Assembly: GCA_903887775.1 (NCBI GenBank)
Contig: CAISRB010000007.1
Coordinates: 248,001-312,000, forward strand
Source of the DNA: an uncultured Bacteroidales bacterium
Lineage (GTDB): Bacteria; Bacteroidota; Bacteroidia; Bacteroidales; FEN-979
Direction of reading: 5' to 3'
Length of the DNA stretch: 64,000 bases
The position numbers and the translations under genes were made by a program. Within the stretch, counting starts at the first letter, position 1, and every line of letters begins with the position of its first letter. Positions 49,147 through 56,203 of this stretch are shown in pieces. The notes under the pieces are model-generated. The model searched no databases, was not told the DNA's origin, and saw nothing but the letters and a program-made list of their open reading frames with translations.

Positions 49147-49331
49147 CTCACTTAAATTAAAAAATCAATAATTGACAGCCTGAAAATCCTGAAATTTCCG
49201 ATTGAGTAGTTTTATTATACATAACGTTTATAAGAATAATCGACAGTATATCAGATGATAAATGAAAACCGTTAGGACGGTCGGTCGATTAAGATGATTG
49301 TCACATAAGTCCCGATTCCGGATTTTTTCCC

Positions 49332-49339
49332 TATATTTG
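49332..49339 (+). promoter_or_regulatory. Candidate -7 box TATATTTG of recJ
   Basis: TATATTTG ends only 4 bases before the recJ ATG (49344), implying a leaderless or nearly leaderless transcript. Confidence 0.55.
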
Positions 49340-49343
49340 CGAT

Positions 49344-51164
49344 ATGCAGAAACGTTGGGTCACGAAACCGGAAGGCGATAGGGAAAGCGTACTAAAAATG
49401 TCGGAGCTGCTGGGGATCGACCGTTATCTTTCAGAACTGCTGGTACAACGTGGCATCACCACCTTTGAGAATGCGAAAACCTTTTTCAGGCCAAACCTGA
49501 ACCAGCTTCATGATCCTTTCCTGATGAAGGATATGGACCGGGCGATCAGCCGCATTGAAGATGCGATCGCGAATGGTGAAAAAATTATAGTATATGGCGA
49601 TTACGATGTGGACGGCACAACGGCTGTGGCCCTGGTATTCAGTTTTTTAAAGCATTTTCATGAGGGGGTTGATTATTATATCCCTGACCGCTATACCGAG
49701 GGTTACGGGATTTCACTGAAGGGGATCGATTATGCAGCGGAAAACAATTTCAAGCTGATCATTGCTCTCGATTGCGGGATCAAGGCTGTCGAAAAGGTTG
49801 TTTATGCCCTTGAAAAAGGGATTGATTTCATTATCTGCGACCATCACCGTCCGGGTGCTGAACTCCCTCCTGCATCTGCAGTTTTGGATCCCAAGCGGGC
49901 CGATTGCACTTACCCGTATAAAGAGCTTTCAGGCTGCGGCATCGGGTTTAAACTCATCCAGGCGATAGCCTTGCGGAAAAACATTCCTTTCGATGAACTT
50001 CATACCTACCTCGACCTGGTGGTGATCAGTATCGCAGCGGATATCGTGGATATTACGGGGGAGAACCGGGTTCTTGCCTACTACGGGCTTAAACTGATAA
50101 ACAGTTCGCCCCGTCCTGGTGTCGAAGCCTTACTGCATTACGCCGGCGTTCACAAAAAAGTGGACAACAACTCTCCGCTAATAGCTGAAAACTCTCCTCC
50201 TGTCGCCCGTGACAGTCGTGATGACGTGATGAAGGGAGGCAAAGGGTACGGCAATTGTTACGACAAAGAACTTACCATTACCGATCTTGTGTTCACTATC
50301 GGGCCCAGGATTAATGCGGCCGGGAGGATAGAAAGCGGGAAGAATTCAGTTAAGCTGCTGATTTCGGCAAGCCTGGATGATGCGCGTTCGGTGGCTGAAC
50401 AGATCAACAATTACAATACCGAACGAAAGAACCTGGATGCCATTGCCACCCACGAGGCGATCGACATGATCAGCCGGAATGAGAAGCTGCGGAATGCCAA
50501 ATCAACGGTGATCTATCATCCCGACTGGCACAAGGGTGTTATCGGCATTGTGGCCTCGAGGCTCACCGAAACGTTTTACAGGCCAACGATCGTGCTGACG
50601 TTATCGGGCGGACTGATTACCGGTTCGGCAAGGAGTGTCAAGGATTTTGATATCTATGAGGCAGTGGATGCCTGCAGTGGGCTGCTGGAACATTTCGGGG
50701 GCCATAAATACGCGGCCGGGCTCTCGCTGAAACCCGAAAACCTTCTGGCGTTCCAGGACAAATTCGAGGAAGTCGTTACTGAGAAGATGAAAGGGGTTGA
50801 TTTTCAGCCTGAACTGGATATCGACCTCGTGCTTCCCCTGAGTGCGGTGAACTCGCGTTTTTACAATATTCTCAAACAATTCGCTCCTTTCGGCCCCGGA
50901 AATATGGCCCCCCTGTTCGAAACTGAAGGAGTAGTAAATGCCGGGGGCTCGCGCCTTGTCGGTAAAAACCATATCCGCCTGACCGTTGTCCACCCCGAGA
51001 TTTCCGGCGGCCCCTGCTCCGCAATCGCCTTCCAGCAGGGCGATCATTTTGGCCTGATCGATAAAGGAATCCCTTTCGATATATGCTTCCACCTGGAAGA
51101 AAATGAATGGAATGGCGCCGTTAACCTCCAGCTGAACGTGAAGGATATACGGTTTCCAATGTGA
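49344..51164 (+). CDS. recJ: Single-stranded-DNA-specific exonuclease RecJ
   Basis: A 606-residue 5'-3' single-strand exonuclease for recombination and mismatch repair. The DHH domain has VYGDYDVDGTTAVAL (about 80), IALDCGIKA and the signature ICDHHRPG. The DHHA1 domain includes GIVASRLTETFYRPTIVL and FGGHKYAAGLSL, and an OB fold closes the protein. Relative to usual RecJ, residues about 273-306 form a low-complexity insert (NNSPLIAENSPPVARDSRDDVMKGG...) before KELTITDLVFTIGPRINAAGR. The TGA stop lies inside the first unit of the heptamer array that follows. It converges on pfkA. The start ATG is directly after the promoter box. Confidence 0.94.
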   Translation: MQKRWVTKPEGDRESVLKMSELLGIDRYLSELLVQRGITTFENAKTFFRPNLNQLHDPFLMKDMDRAISRIEDAIANGEKIIVYGDYDVDGTTAVALVFSFLKHFHEGVDYYIPDRYTEGYGISLKGIDYAAENNFKLIIALDCGIKAVEKVVYALEKGIDFIICDHHRPGAELPPASAVLDPKRADCTYPYKELSGCGIGFKLIQAIALRKNIPFDELHTYLDLVVISIAADIVDITGENRVLAYYGLKLINSSPRPGVEALLHYAGVHKKVDNNSPLIAENSPPVARDSRDDVMKGGKGYGNCYDKELTITDLVFTIGPRINAAGRIESGKNSVKLLISASLDDARSVAEQINNYNTERKNLDAIATHEAIDMISRNEKLRNAKSTVIYHPDWHKGVIGIVASRLTETFYRPTIVLTLSGGLITGSARSVKDFDIYEAVDACSGLLEHFGGHKYAAGLSLKPENLLAFQDKFEEVVTEKMKGVDFQPELDIDLVLPLSAVNSRFYNILKQFAPFGPGNMAPLFETEGVVNAGGSRLVGKNHIRLTVVHPEISGGPCSAIAFQQGDHFGLIDKGIPFDICFHLEENEWNGAVNLQLNVKDIRFPM

Positions 51165-51229
51165 CTTATGAAAGGTGAATACTGAACCGTGACTTGAATT
51201 GGTGACTGGTCACCGGTCACTAATTTCAC
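51161..51229. repeat. Heptamer array, GTGACTN/GTCACNN type, filling recJ-pfkA gap
   Basis: Ten near-consecutive units: GTGACTT, ATGAAAG, GTGAATA, CTGAACC, GTGACTT, GAATTG (6 bases), GTGACTG, GTCACCG, GTCACTA, ATTTCAC. The left part is inverted relative to the right. The first unit contains recJ's TGA stop (51162-51164). The last contains pfkA's TGA stop (51226-51228, minus strand). Confidence 0.85.
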
Positions 51230-52245
51230 CCACCCGATCCGAAGCAGATATCCATTTTACGCGCCTTCTCAACGAGGGGATCATTAATGGGCACAAGCCG
51301 GAGTTTGCCGCCGACCTCTTTGAGCGGGACTGAAGTGATGTCATTACCTTTGAGGCAGACCATGCGGCCGAATTTTTTTGCGGCGATGAGTTCGACGGCA
51401 TATGCGCCGTATCTTGTGGCGAGTACCCGGTCCATCGGCGAAGGGGTGCCCCCCCTCTGTACATAACCTAAAATGGTTTCACGGGTCTCCAGGCCGGTGA
51501 GTTCTTTGATGCTGTTTCCGATGTACTGTGCTGCCGGTTGTTCCTTGGGCGTGGGAATGCCTTCGGCCACGACAACAATGGAATATGGTTTTTTGCTGAT
51601 GGCTCGCTTTTTAAGGCATTTGGCTACGGTTTCTATCTTATATTCTATTTCGGGGATAAGGATGACGTCACCACCTCCTGCGATGCCTGAGTATAAGGCA
51701 AGCCATCCGGCATGATGGCCCATGACTTCGATGACCATAATGCGTTTGTGGCTGTTGGCGGTGCTGTGCAACCTGTCGATGGCTTCGGTGGCTATCCACA
51801 CAGCCGAATCAAATCCGAAAGTGACATCCGTCCCGTACACATCATTATCGATGGTTTTGGGGATGCCTATAATATTAAGGCCTTCTTCAGCCAGGAGGGC
51901 TGCTGTGCGCTGGGTTCCGTTTCCGCCTATGCAAACAAGGGCATCAAGCCCAAGTTCATTATAATGTTTGCGGATGAGTTTGGGCTTGTCAATGGTATTG
52001 AACGTTGAGCTCTTCTTGAATGGGTTTTCACGGGATGTTCCCAATATGGTCCCGCCTACGGTGAGTATGCCCGAAAGCTGGTTCTCGTCGAGCAGGGTAT
52101 ACTCCTGGTTGATAAGACCGAGGAAACCTGACGATATCCCGATGACTTCCATGCCGTATTCGAGGATCGCGGTCTTCCCGACTCCCCGTATTGCAGCGTT
52201 GATGCCAGGGCAGTCGCCCCCGGCGGTGAGTATGCCGATTTTCAT
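51226..52245 (-). CDS. pfkA: 6-phosphofructokinase
   Basis: A 339-residue glycolytic phosphofructokinase phosphorylating fructose-6-phosphate. The N-terminus MKIGILTAGGDCPGINAAIRG is canonical. The nucleotide-site loop is CIGGNGTQ, where E. coli has GGDGS, and the catalytic loop is PKTIDNDVYG with Lys instead of the Gly of classical ATP-PFKs. Gly after GGN argues against the Asp that defines pyrophosphate-dependent enzymes, so ATP is the likelier donor (the Gly/Lys combination found in some group III PFKs). VMGHHAGWLA and GYVQRGGTPSPMDR complete the sugar site. The C-terminus ends FGSGG, with the stop supplied by the heptamer array. Confidence 0.92.
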   Translation of the reverse strand: MKIGILTAGGDCPGINAAIRGVGKTAILEYGMEVIGISSGFLGLINQEYTLLDENQLSGILTVGGTILGTSRENPFKKSSTFNTIDKPKLIRKHYNELGLDALVCIGGNGTQRTAALLAEEGLNIIGIPKTIDNDVYGTDVTFGFDSAVWIATEAIDRLHSTANSHKRIMVIEVMGHHAGWLALYSGIAGGGDVILIPEIEYKIETVAKCLKKRAISKKPYSIVVVAEGIPTPKEQPAAQYIGNSIKELTGLETRETILGYVQRGGTPSPMDRVLATRYGAYAVELIAAKKFGRMVCLKGNDITSVPLKEVGGKLRLVPINDPLVEKARKMDICFGSGG

Positions 52246-52256
52246 AATAAAAGATT

Positions 52257-52335
52257 GAAAAGCGAAATGGCGAAAAGCGAAAGGCGAAATTTTTCTATCA
52301 GGAATGTCGCTTTTCTCAACTCGCTTTTCGCTTTT
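52257..52335. repeat. Heptamer inverted-arm array, GCGAAAA type
   Basis: Left arm 52262-52290: GCGAAAT, one G, GCGAAAA, GCGAAAG, GCGAAAT. Right arm 52305-52332: TGTCGCT, TTTCTCA, ACTCGCT, TTTCGCT. Loop about 14 bases. It fills the gap upstream of pfkA, and the stop of the preceding coiled-coil gene (52334-52336) begins at its end. Confidence 0.88.
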
Positions 52336-53230
52336 ATTTTAATTCAAAACTCCCTTCGCCTATCTCCTTATCATCAGTAAACACCGAAATGATATACTTC
52401 CCTTTCATCGCGGGGATGTCGTTGTCTTTCTTATTCCAGATTACATTAAGGTTCTGAGCTTTGCCGGTATAGTTCACATCTTCGCGGATGGAGTAAGGAA
52501 GCGTTTGCCCGTTATAAGTAAACACGTCATATTTTGTCTTCTGAATGATGACGTTATCAGGGCGCTGTATCCTCACATAGATAGATCGTTTGCCGGCGGG
52601 GACCAGGGGGTTCTCACTAAGCGTAAAGCTCACTTTCAGGCGTTCGGTGCGGGAGGCTTTGTCAGTAACGGTTTCTTTGCCTCCTCCTTTGACTTTGTAA
52701 GCCAATGCGCTCACATCGTAAGCCTTGATGAAAGCAGCCTGGTTCATTTTTTCTTTCAGGTCTTCCTTATCCTTGATGAGAGACTGGTTACGGTTCTTTT
52801 CAGTCCGTACTTCCGCCCTTACTTTTTCATTTTCAGCAGTGAGTTCACGGTTCACAGTATAAAGGGAATCCATCTGACGGATATAGCCCTGCGCCACAAC
52901 CTGGAGCATCGCGAGTTTCTTGCGTATCTTGTTGTATTCCCACTGGGTGTCGAGCAGCTTTTTAATCTCAACGGCATTGGCCTGGATGAGGCTGTCCTTC
53001 GCTTTCAGACTGTCGCTCAATGCTCCGTATTCGACCTTGATTTTGTTGTGTTCCACGATAACCGAATCGAGCTCATGCTGAAGCTCACTTCTTTCGGTTT
53101 CCTTTTCGTGAACCAGCTTTAGCAGCTGAGATCGCTGGATAAACAACCAGAATGCCAGAACGAGAATGAGGATCCCGAGGATAGCCAGATACATCTTGTA
53201 TTTGCGGGTGCCGGAACTTTGTTCTTCCAT
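52334..53230 (-). CDS. Membrane-anchored coiled-coil protein with Ig-like C-terminal domain
   Basis: A 298-residue protein of no recognised function. One membrane helix (about 13-31, MYLAILGILILVLAFWLFIQ) is followed by a long coiled coil (about 35-170) rich in Glu, Lys and Leu. The C-terminal domain (about 175-298) looks all-beta and includes LKVSFTLSENPLVPAGKRSIYVRIQRPDNVII and GKYIISVFTDDKEIGEGSFELK. The layout suggests an inner-membrane anchor with a periplasmic stalk and sandwich domain. Similar proteins occur widely in Bacteroidetes without a known role. It is flanked on both sides by GCGAAAA-type heptamer arrays. Confidence 0.78.
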   Translation of the reverse strand: MEEQSSGTRKYKMYLAILGILILVLAFWLFIQRSQLLKLVHEKETERSELQHELDSVIVEHNKIKVEYGALSDSLKAKDSLIQANAVEIKKLLDTQWEYNKIRKKLAMLQVVAQGYIRQMDSLYTVNRELTAENEKVRAEVRTEKNRNQSLIKDKEDLKEKMNQAAFIKAYDVSALAYKVKGGGKETVTDKASRTERLKVSFTLSENPLVPAGKRSIYVRIQRPDNVIIQKTKYDVFTYNGQTLPYSIREDVNYTGKAQNLNVIWNKKDNDIPAMKGKYIISVFTDDKEIGEGSFELK

Positions 53231-53255
53231 GGTCCTAGAATGTTGATTAATGATT

Positions 53256-53263
53256 CAAATATA
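53256..53263 (-). promoter_or_regulatory. Candidate -7 box TATATTTG
   Basis: Leftward TATATTTG, 25 bases before the ATG at 53230 of the coiled-coil gene. Confidence 0.5.
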
Positions 53264-53277
53264 AAAAGAAATGAAAA

Positions 53278-53347
53278 GCGAAAGGCGAAAAGCGAAAGGC
53301 GAAATTTTTCTTTCAATTATTTCGCTTTTCGCTTTTCGCTTTTCGCT
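53278..53347. repeat. Symmetric heptamer hairpin, GCGAAAA type (best-formed copy)
   Basis: Four units on the left (53278-53305: GCGAAAG, GCGAAAA, GCGAAAG, GCGAAAT), a 14-base loop, and four TTTCGCT units on the right (53320-53347). The 28-bp arms mismatch only where a left-arm G faces a right-arm T, which is a G-U wobble in RNA. It sits between the C69 dipeptidase stop (53353) and the coiled-coil promoter. Confidence 0.92.
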
Positions 53348-53352
53348 TTTAA

Positions 53353-55023
53353 TCAATGCTTATCCGTCGGAGCCTTTATGACATCCCCGTGCTCTCTCAC
53401 AATTTCTTTCAGCCACCATTCGGGGTAACCGGGCTGGGATGGCATCACAGGAACTCCGTAACCGTTATCCTGGAACTTCCCGTCCTTTTCCTTCATGATG
53501 TTGCCGTCCTTGTACTTAATGAAAAGATATTCGCCAAGTTCTTTCCAGCGGGCTACAGTGGCATCGGCCGTCTTCACACTATAATTCGTTACACAGGCAA
53601 TGCCTTTTGCCTTATCGGTTTTATAAAGCTTTGCAGCTTCGGCGTCGATCTTCGGGGTTTCCTGGGAGTACCTGGTTTCAAGCTCACCCTGGACTTTCTG
53701 AAGGTCCTTGATCATATAGCTCCATCGGGTGTAGACCCAATTGGCTACCCAGTTGAAGGTCCAGAATCCCGAGGTGCTGCTCCAGTGCAGCATATCTCCG
53801 TTGCCTACTGCGTAGGATTTCGGCACCTTGTTACATCCGCAGTAAATCGGGTTAAACACAGTGCACCAGGTATCGTCAACGCCGAACCAGAAGATGCCCC
53901 CGATAGGATCGGGCAGCCAGGAACGGCTCTGGGCTACGAAAACGAAGCCTGTCTGCATGGTCGAAGTGGCGCGTTCGTGCACGTAATTCACTGAATCAAC
54001 GCTCCACGTCATGGGCCTCCAGCGGATAGGGCAGGCAAACGGACCGGCTCCGATATCGTGGTTCATATCCATCTTCGTGCCTTCGTAATGGTCACGCATA
54101 AGACCCTGCATATCCTGGGCCGAAATTTTATGGTCTGGCTTGACATAGAGCGGCATACGGTTGGTTGCATAGCCCCATTTCCCTGTCTGGACTTTACCCA
54201 TGGCATAATCCTGGTATTTGCCCATATCTTTATTGCAGCGGTTGAACATGGCCCACACCCGGGCTTCGCAGAAGCGGGCGCCACCGAAAGTCACGGGAGC
54301 ATAAGTGTCGGAGAAGCTGAACTCTTCATCCTTGCCATCGAACCAGCCTTTAGATCTTGCAAACGAGATCACATCAGCCGAGTAAATACAATTCTGGGGA
54401 TCATTTAAAGGGAACTGGGTGATCCTTGCCTCGTTGGCGTGACCCGAAATGTACCCGTCGGGTATGCGCACAGCCACCCATACAGCGCCTTTTACCCCTT
54501 CGCCCTTGCTGATCATCTCGAGGATCCAGGCTTCGTTGGCATCGGATATGCTGAAGGATTCGCCTTCAGATGCATAGCCATATGCAGCGGTAAGCTCGCC
54601 GAACATTTTGATAGCTTCGCGGGCAGTCTTCGAACGCTGAAGTCCCACATATATGAGAGCACCGTAGTCGACAATAGCATCTTTCTGATGCTGAAGCTCT
54701 TCACGGCCCCCGAAGGTGGTTTCACCTATGGCGACCTGGTGTTCGTTCATATTGCCTATGACCTGGTAAGTATGCCTGATCTGGGGTATCTTGCCAAGGG
54801 GCTTCTGGGTATCCCATTCAATGATATTCAACATGGCTCCTGCCGGCCAGTCTTTCGCGGGCCAGAAATATAATTCTCCGTAAAGCTGGTGTGAATCAGC
54901 CGAATACGAAATCATCACGGATCCGTCCGTGGAGGCTCCTTTAGTGACGATGAAATTGGTGCATGGATGTGCCTGAAATGCGATAAGCATTACCAGGGTA
55001 GTTAAAATCAGGGTTTTGCGCAT
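53353..55023 (-). CDS. Periplasmic C69-family dipeptidase
   Basis: A 556-residue N-terminal-nucleophile hydrolase of peptidase family C69 (dipeptidase A/secernin type). A signal peptide (MRKTLILTTLVMLIAFQAHP) ends directly before Cys21, which should become the catalytic N-terminal nucleophile, followed by the conserved CTNFIVTKGASTDGS. Other family blocks are HQVAIGETTFGG, GYASEGESFSISDANEAWILEM and TRWSYMIKDLQ. It probably cleaves dipeptides taken from secreted proteases, fitting a proteolytic life-style. The leader appears to contain a 140-bp heptamer array, because the best promoter box (55188-55195) lies beyond it. Confidence 0.9.
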   Translation of the reverse strand: MRKTLILTTLVMLIAFQAHPCTNFIVTKGASTDGSVMISYSADSHQLYGELYFWPAKDWPAGAMLNIIEWDTQKPLGKIPQIRHTYQVIGNMNEHQVAIGETTFGGREELQHQKDAIVDYGALIYVGLQRSKTAREAIKMFGELTAAYGYASEGESFSISDANEAWILEMISKGEGVKGAVWVAVRIPDGYISGHANEARITQFPLNDPQNCIYSADVISFARSKGWFDGKDEEFSFSDTYAPVTFGGARFCEARVWAMFNRCNKDMGKYQDYAMGKVQTGKWGYATNRMPLYVKPDHKISAQDMQGLMRDHYEGTKMDMNHDIGAGPFACPIRWRPMTWSVDSVNYVHERATSTMQTGFVFVAQSRSWLPDPIGGIFWFGVDDTWCTVFNPIYCGCNKVPKSYAVGNGDMLHWSSTSGFWTFNWVANWVYTRWSYMIKDLQKVQGELETRYSQETPKIDAEAAKLYKTDKAKGIACVTNYSVKTADATVARWKELGEYLFIKYKDGNIMKEKDGKFQDNGYGVPVMPSQPGYPEWWLKEIVREHGDVIKAPTDKH

Positions 55024-55042
55024 ATTATATTGTTTTGTGAAT

Positions 55043-55182
55043 AGTTAATGGTTAATTGTGACTCGTGACTAGTGACTTTTCGCTTTTCGCTTTTCACTTT
55101 TCGCTTTTCGCTTTTCGCTTTTCGCTTTTCACTTTTCGCTTTTCGCTTTTCACTTTTCACTTTTCGCTTTTCGCTTTTCGCT
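55043..55182. repeat. Composite 20-unit heptamer array (GTGACT and TTTCGCT types in one phase)
   Basis: Twenty uninterrupted 7-base units. The first five are AGTTAAT, GGTTAAT, TGTGACT, CGTGACT, AGTGACT; the next fifteen (55078-55182) are TTTCGCT or TTTCACT. There is no opposing GCGAAAA arm, unlike the other loci. The change of unit type occurs without any break of the 7-bp phase. Confidence 0.95.
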
Positions 55183-55187
55183 AATGG

Positions 55188-55195
55188 CAAAATTA
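55188..55195 (-). promoter_or_regulatory. Candidate -7 box TAATTTTG of the C69 dipeptidase
   Basis: Leftward TAATTTTG just outside the heptamer array, 165 bases before the ATG at 55023; the array would be transcribed as leader. Confidence 0.4.
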
Positions 55196-55246
55196 AACAT
55201 TCCCTGCAAACTGGCAAGGGCTTGATCAAAGTACAGCAAATATTCG

Positions 55247-55254
55247 TATCTTTG
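55247..55254 (+). promoter_or_regulatory. Candidate -7 box TATCTTTG
   Basis: TATCTTTG, 20 bases before the 14-codon ORF (55275) and 84 bases before the barrel gene ATG (55339). Confidence 0.5.
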
Positions 55255-55274
55255 CACTTAATATACAAACTATT

Positions 55275-55319
55275 ATGAGTGCAATTGTGATTAAAGCCGA
55301 CAATCAAAGTAAGAGATAA
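55275..55319 (+). CDS. Possible 14-residue leader peptide or gene remnant
   Basis: ATG AGT begins a short frame, MSAIVIKADNQSKR, then stop. It lies between a promoter box and the beta-barrel gene. The sequence looks like the beginning of a longer cytoplasmic protein (small antitoxin-like proteins of Bacteroidetes often start in this way), so it may be a truncated remnant. Alternatively it is an upstream ORF, or chance. No ribosome site or conservation data support it. Confidence 0.3.
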   Translation: MSAIVIKADNQSKR

Positions 55320-55338
55320 AGAACACAATTTCACTTTT

Positions 55339-56133
55339 ATGCATAAGATGAAACCAATTGGCAAATGTTCTTTTTTCAGCTTGATCGCTTTACTTGTAAT
55401 GTTTCAGGTAATGCCCATGCTATCGTATTCCCAGGAAAAGACAAAAGAGAAAAAGCCAAGGGAGAAGGATCTTCTTTCCCTTGAGTTTAATATGAATTAT
55501 TCGATGGTCCTGGGAAAATACGGACAAACGGATAAAACGACGAATCAATCAGGTTATGCTAAGAACGGCTGGGTTGGGCAGCTTGGTTTGAATTGGCTCG
55601 GAAAGAGGGGATGGGGCCTTGGTTTTCAATACGATATCCAGCATAATGGGTATAAGGATACTGCTGCAAACATTAATCCTTACGGTACAAAATACCCGTT
55701 GGGGACTGCCGGTTGGATTAATAATTACCTTTTGCTTGGGCCGGTGTTTATTACGGATTTCGGAAAAGTGGAATTGAACGTGAAAGCTCTTTTTGGGTTG
55801 ATCGTTGCACAATCGACCAATTTTAATGTGCAGAATCCCATTGACCAGTCAAATGTTTCGATCAACGCCACTGGTTTCGGTTATTCGGTGAATGTTGGCG
55901 TGGGATACCGCTTCAACCAGCACTGGGGGCTGAATGTTAAGATAAGCTACCTGGGAGGGACGCCTAAAGCTACAAAAAGTTACGGGCAGGAACTTGTCGG
56001 CTGGCAGCAGGTAAAAGACACAATTTCGGGAACCAGCTATAATATCCCCATATATTCGGCTGCGACAAAATATGAGATCAAAAGAACCGTTTCTACTATA
56101 AATACCGGGATCGGAGTGATATACCACTTTTAA
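55339..56133 (+). CDS. Outer-membrane beta-barrel protein
   Basis: A 264-residue predicted outer-membrane protein. The signal peptide (about 1-31) ends PMLSYS before Gln. A short Lys/Glu-rich segment (EKTKEKKPREKD) precedes a barrel of about eight strands with alternating polar and hydrophobic residues, such as GWVGQLGLNWLGKRGWGLGFQYDI, and FGYSVNVGVGYRFNQHWGLNVKISYLGG, ending TGIGVIYHF with the terminal Phe typical of barrel insertion. Function is unknown; size is near OmpA/OmpW-like small barrels. It is followed by a heptamer array and a nitronate monooxygenase-like gene on the same strand. Confidence 0.82.
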   Translation: MHKMKPIGKCSFFSLIALLVMFQVMPMLSYSQEKTKEKKPREKDLLSLEFNMNYSMVLGKYGQTDKTTNQSGYAKNGWVGQLGLNWLGKRGWGLGFQYDIQHNGYKDTAANINPYGTKYPLGTAGWINNYLLLGPVFITDFGKVELNVKALFGLIVAQSTNFNVQNPIDQSNVSINATGFGYSVNVGVGYRFNQHWGLNVKISYLGGTPKATKSYGQELVGWQQVKDTISGTSYNIPIYSAATKYEIKRTVSTINTGIGVIYHF

Positions 56134-56135
56134 CA

Positions 56136-56191
56136 GGGATTAGGGATCAGGGATTGGTCACTAATATTCAGTCACCAGGCCCGGGTCACAT
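56136..56191. repeat. Heptamer array, GGGATTA/GTCACTA type
   Basis: Eight consecutive units: GGGATTA, GGGATCA, GGGATTG, GTCACTA, ATATTCA, GTCACCA, GGCCCGG, GTCACAT. It begins 3 bases after the barrel-gene stop and ends 12 bases before the next ATG (56204), occupying almost the whole gap. Confidence 0.8.
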
Positions 56192-56203
56192 AACAGGAAA
56201 ACA

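Larger units (their letters stand above)
48977..49343. other. AT-rich divergent intergenic region
   Basis: This 367-base gap separates the regulator-gmd-fcl operon from recJ. It holds the minus-strand box TAAATTTG (49139-49146), which would give the regulator gene a leader of about 150 bases, the recJ box at 49332-49339, and a small stem ACCGT-TAGG-ACGGT near 49268. A 10-codon ORF (from about 49065, plus strand) is too short to support. Nothing else is recognisable. Confidence 0.6.

Noticed and set aside
55043-55182. Tandem repeats that might be taken for a CRISPR array
   Set aside because: Units are 7 bp, contiguous, with no spacers and no cas genes in the window.
55008-55364. 118-codon minus-strand ORF made largely of KSEKRKV heptads
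   Set aside because: It exists only because the heptamer array has no stop codons; it overlaps the start of the C69 dipeptidase and that of the barrel gene, and has no other support.
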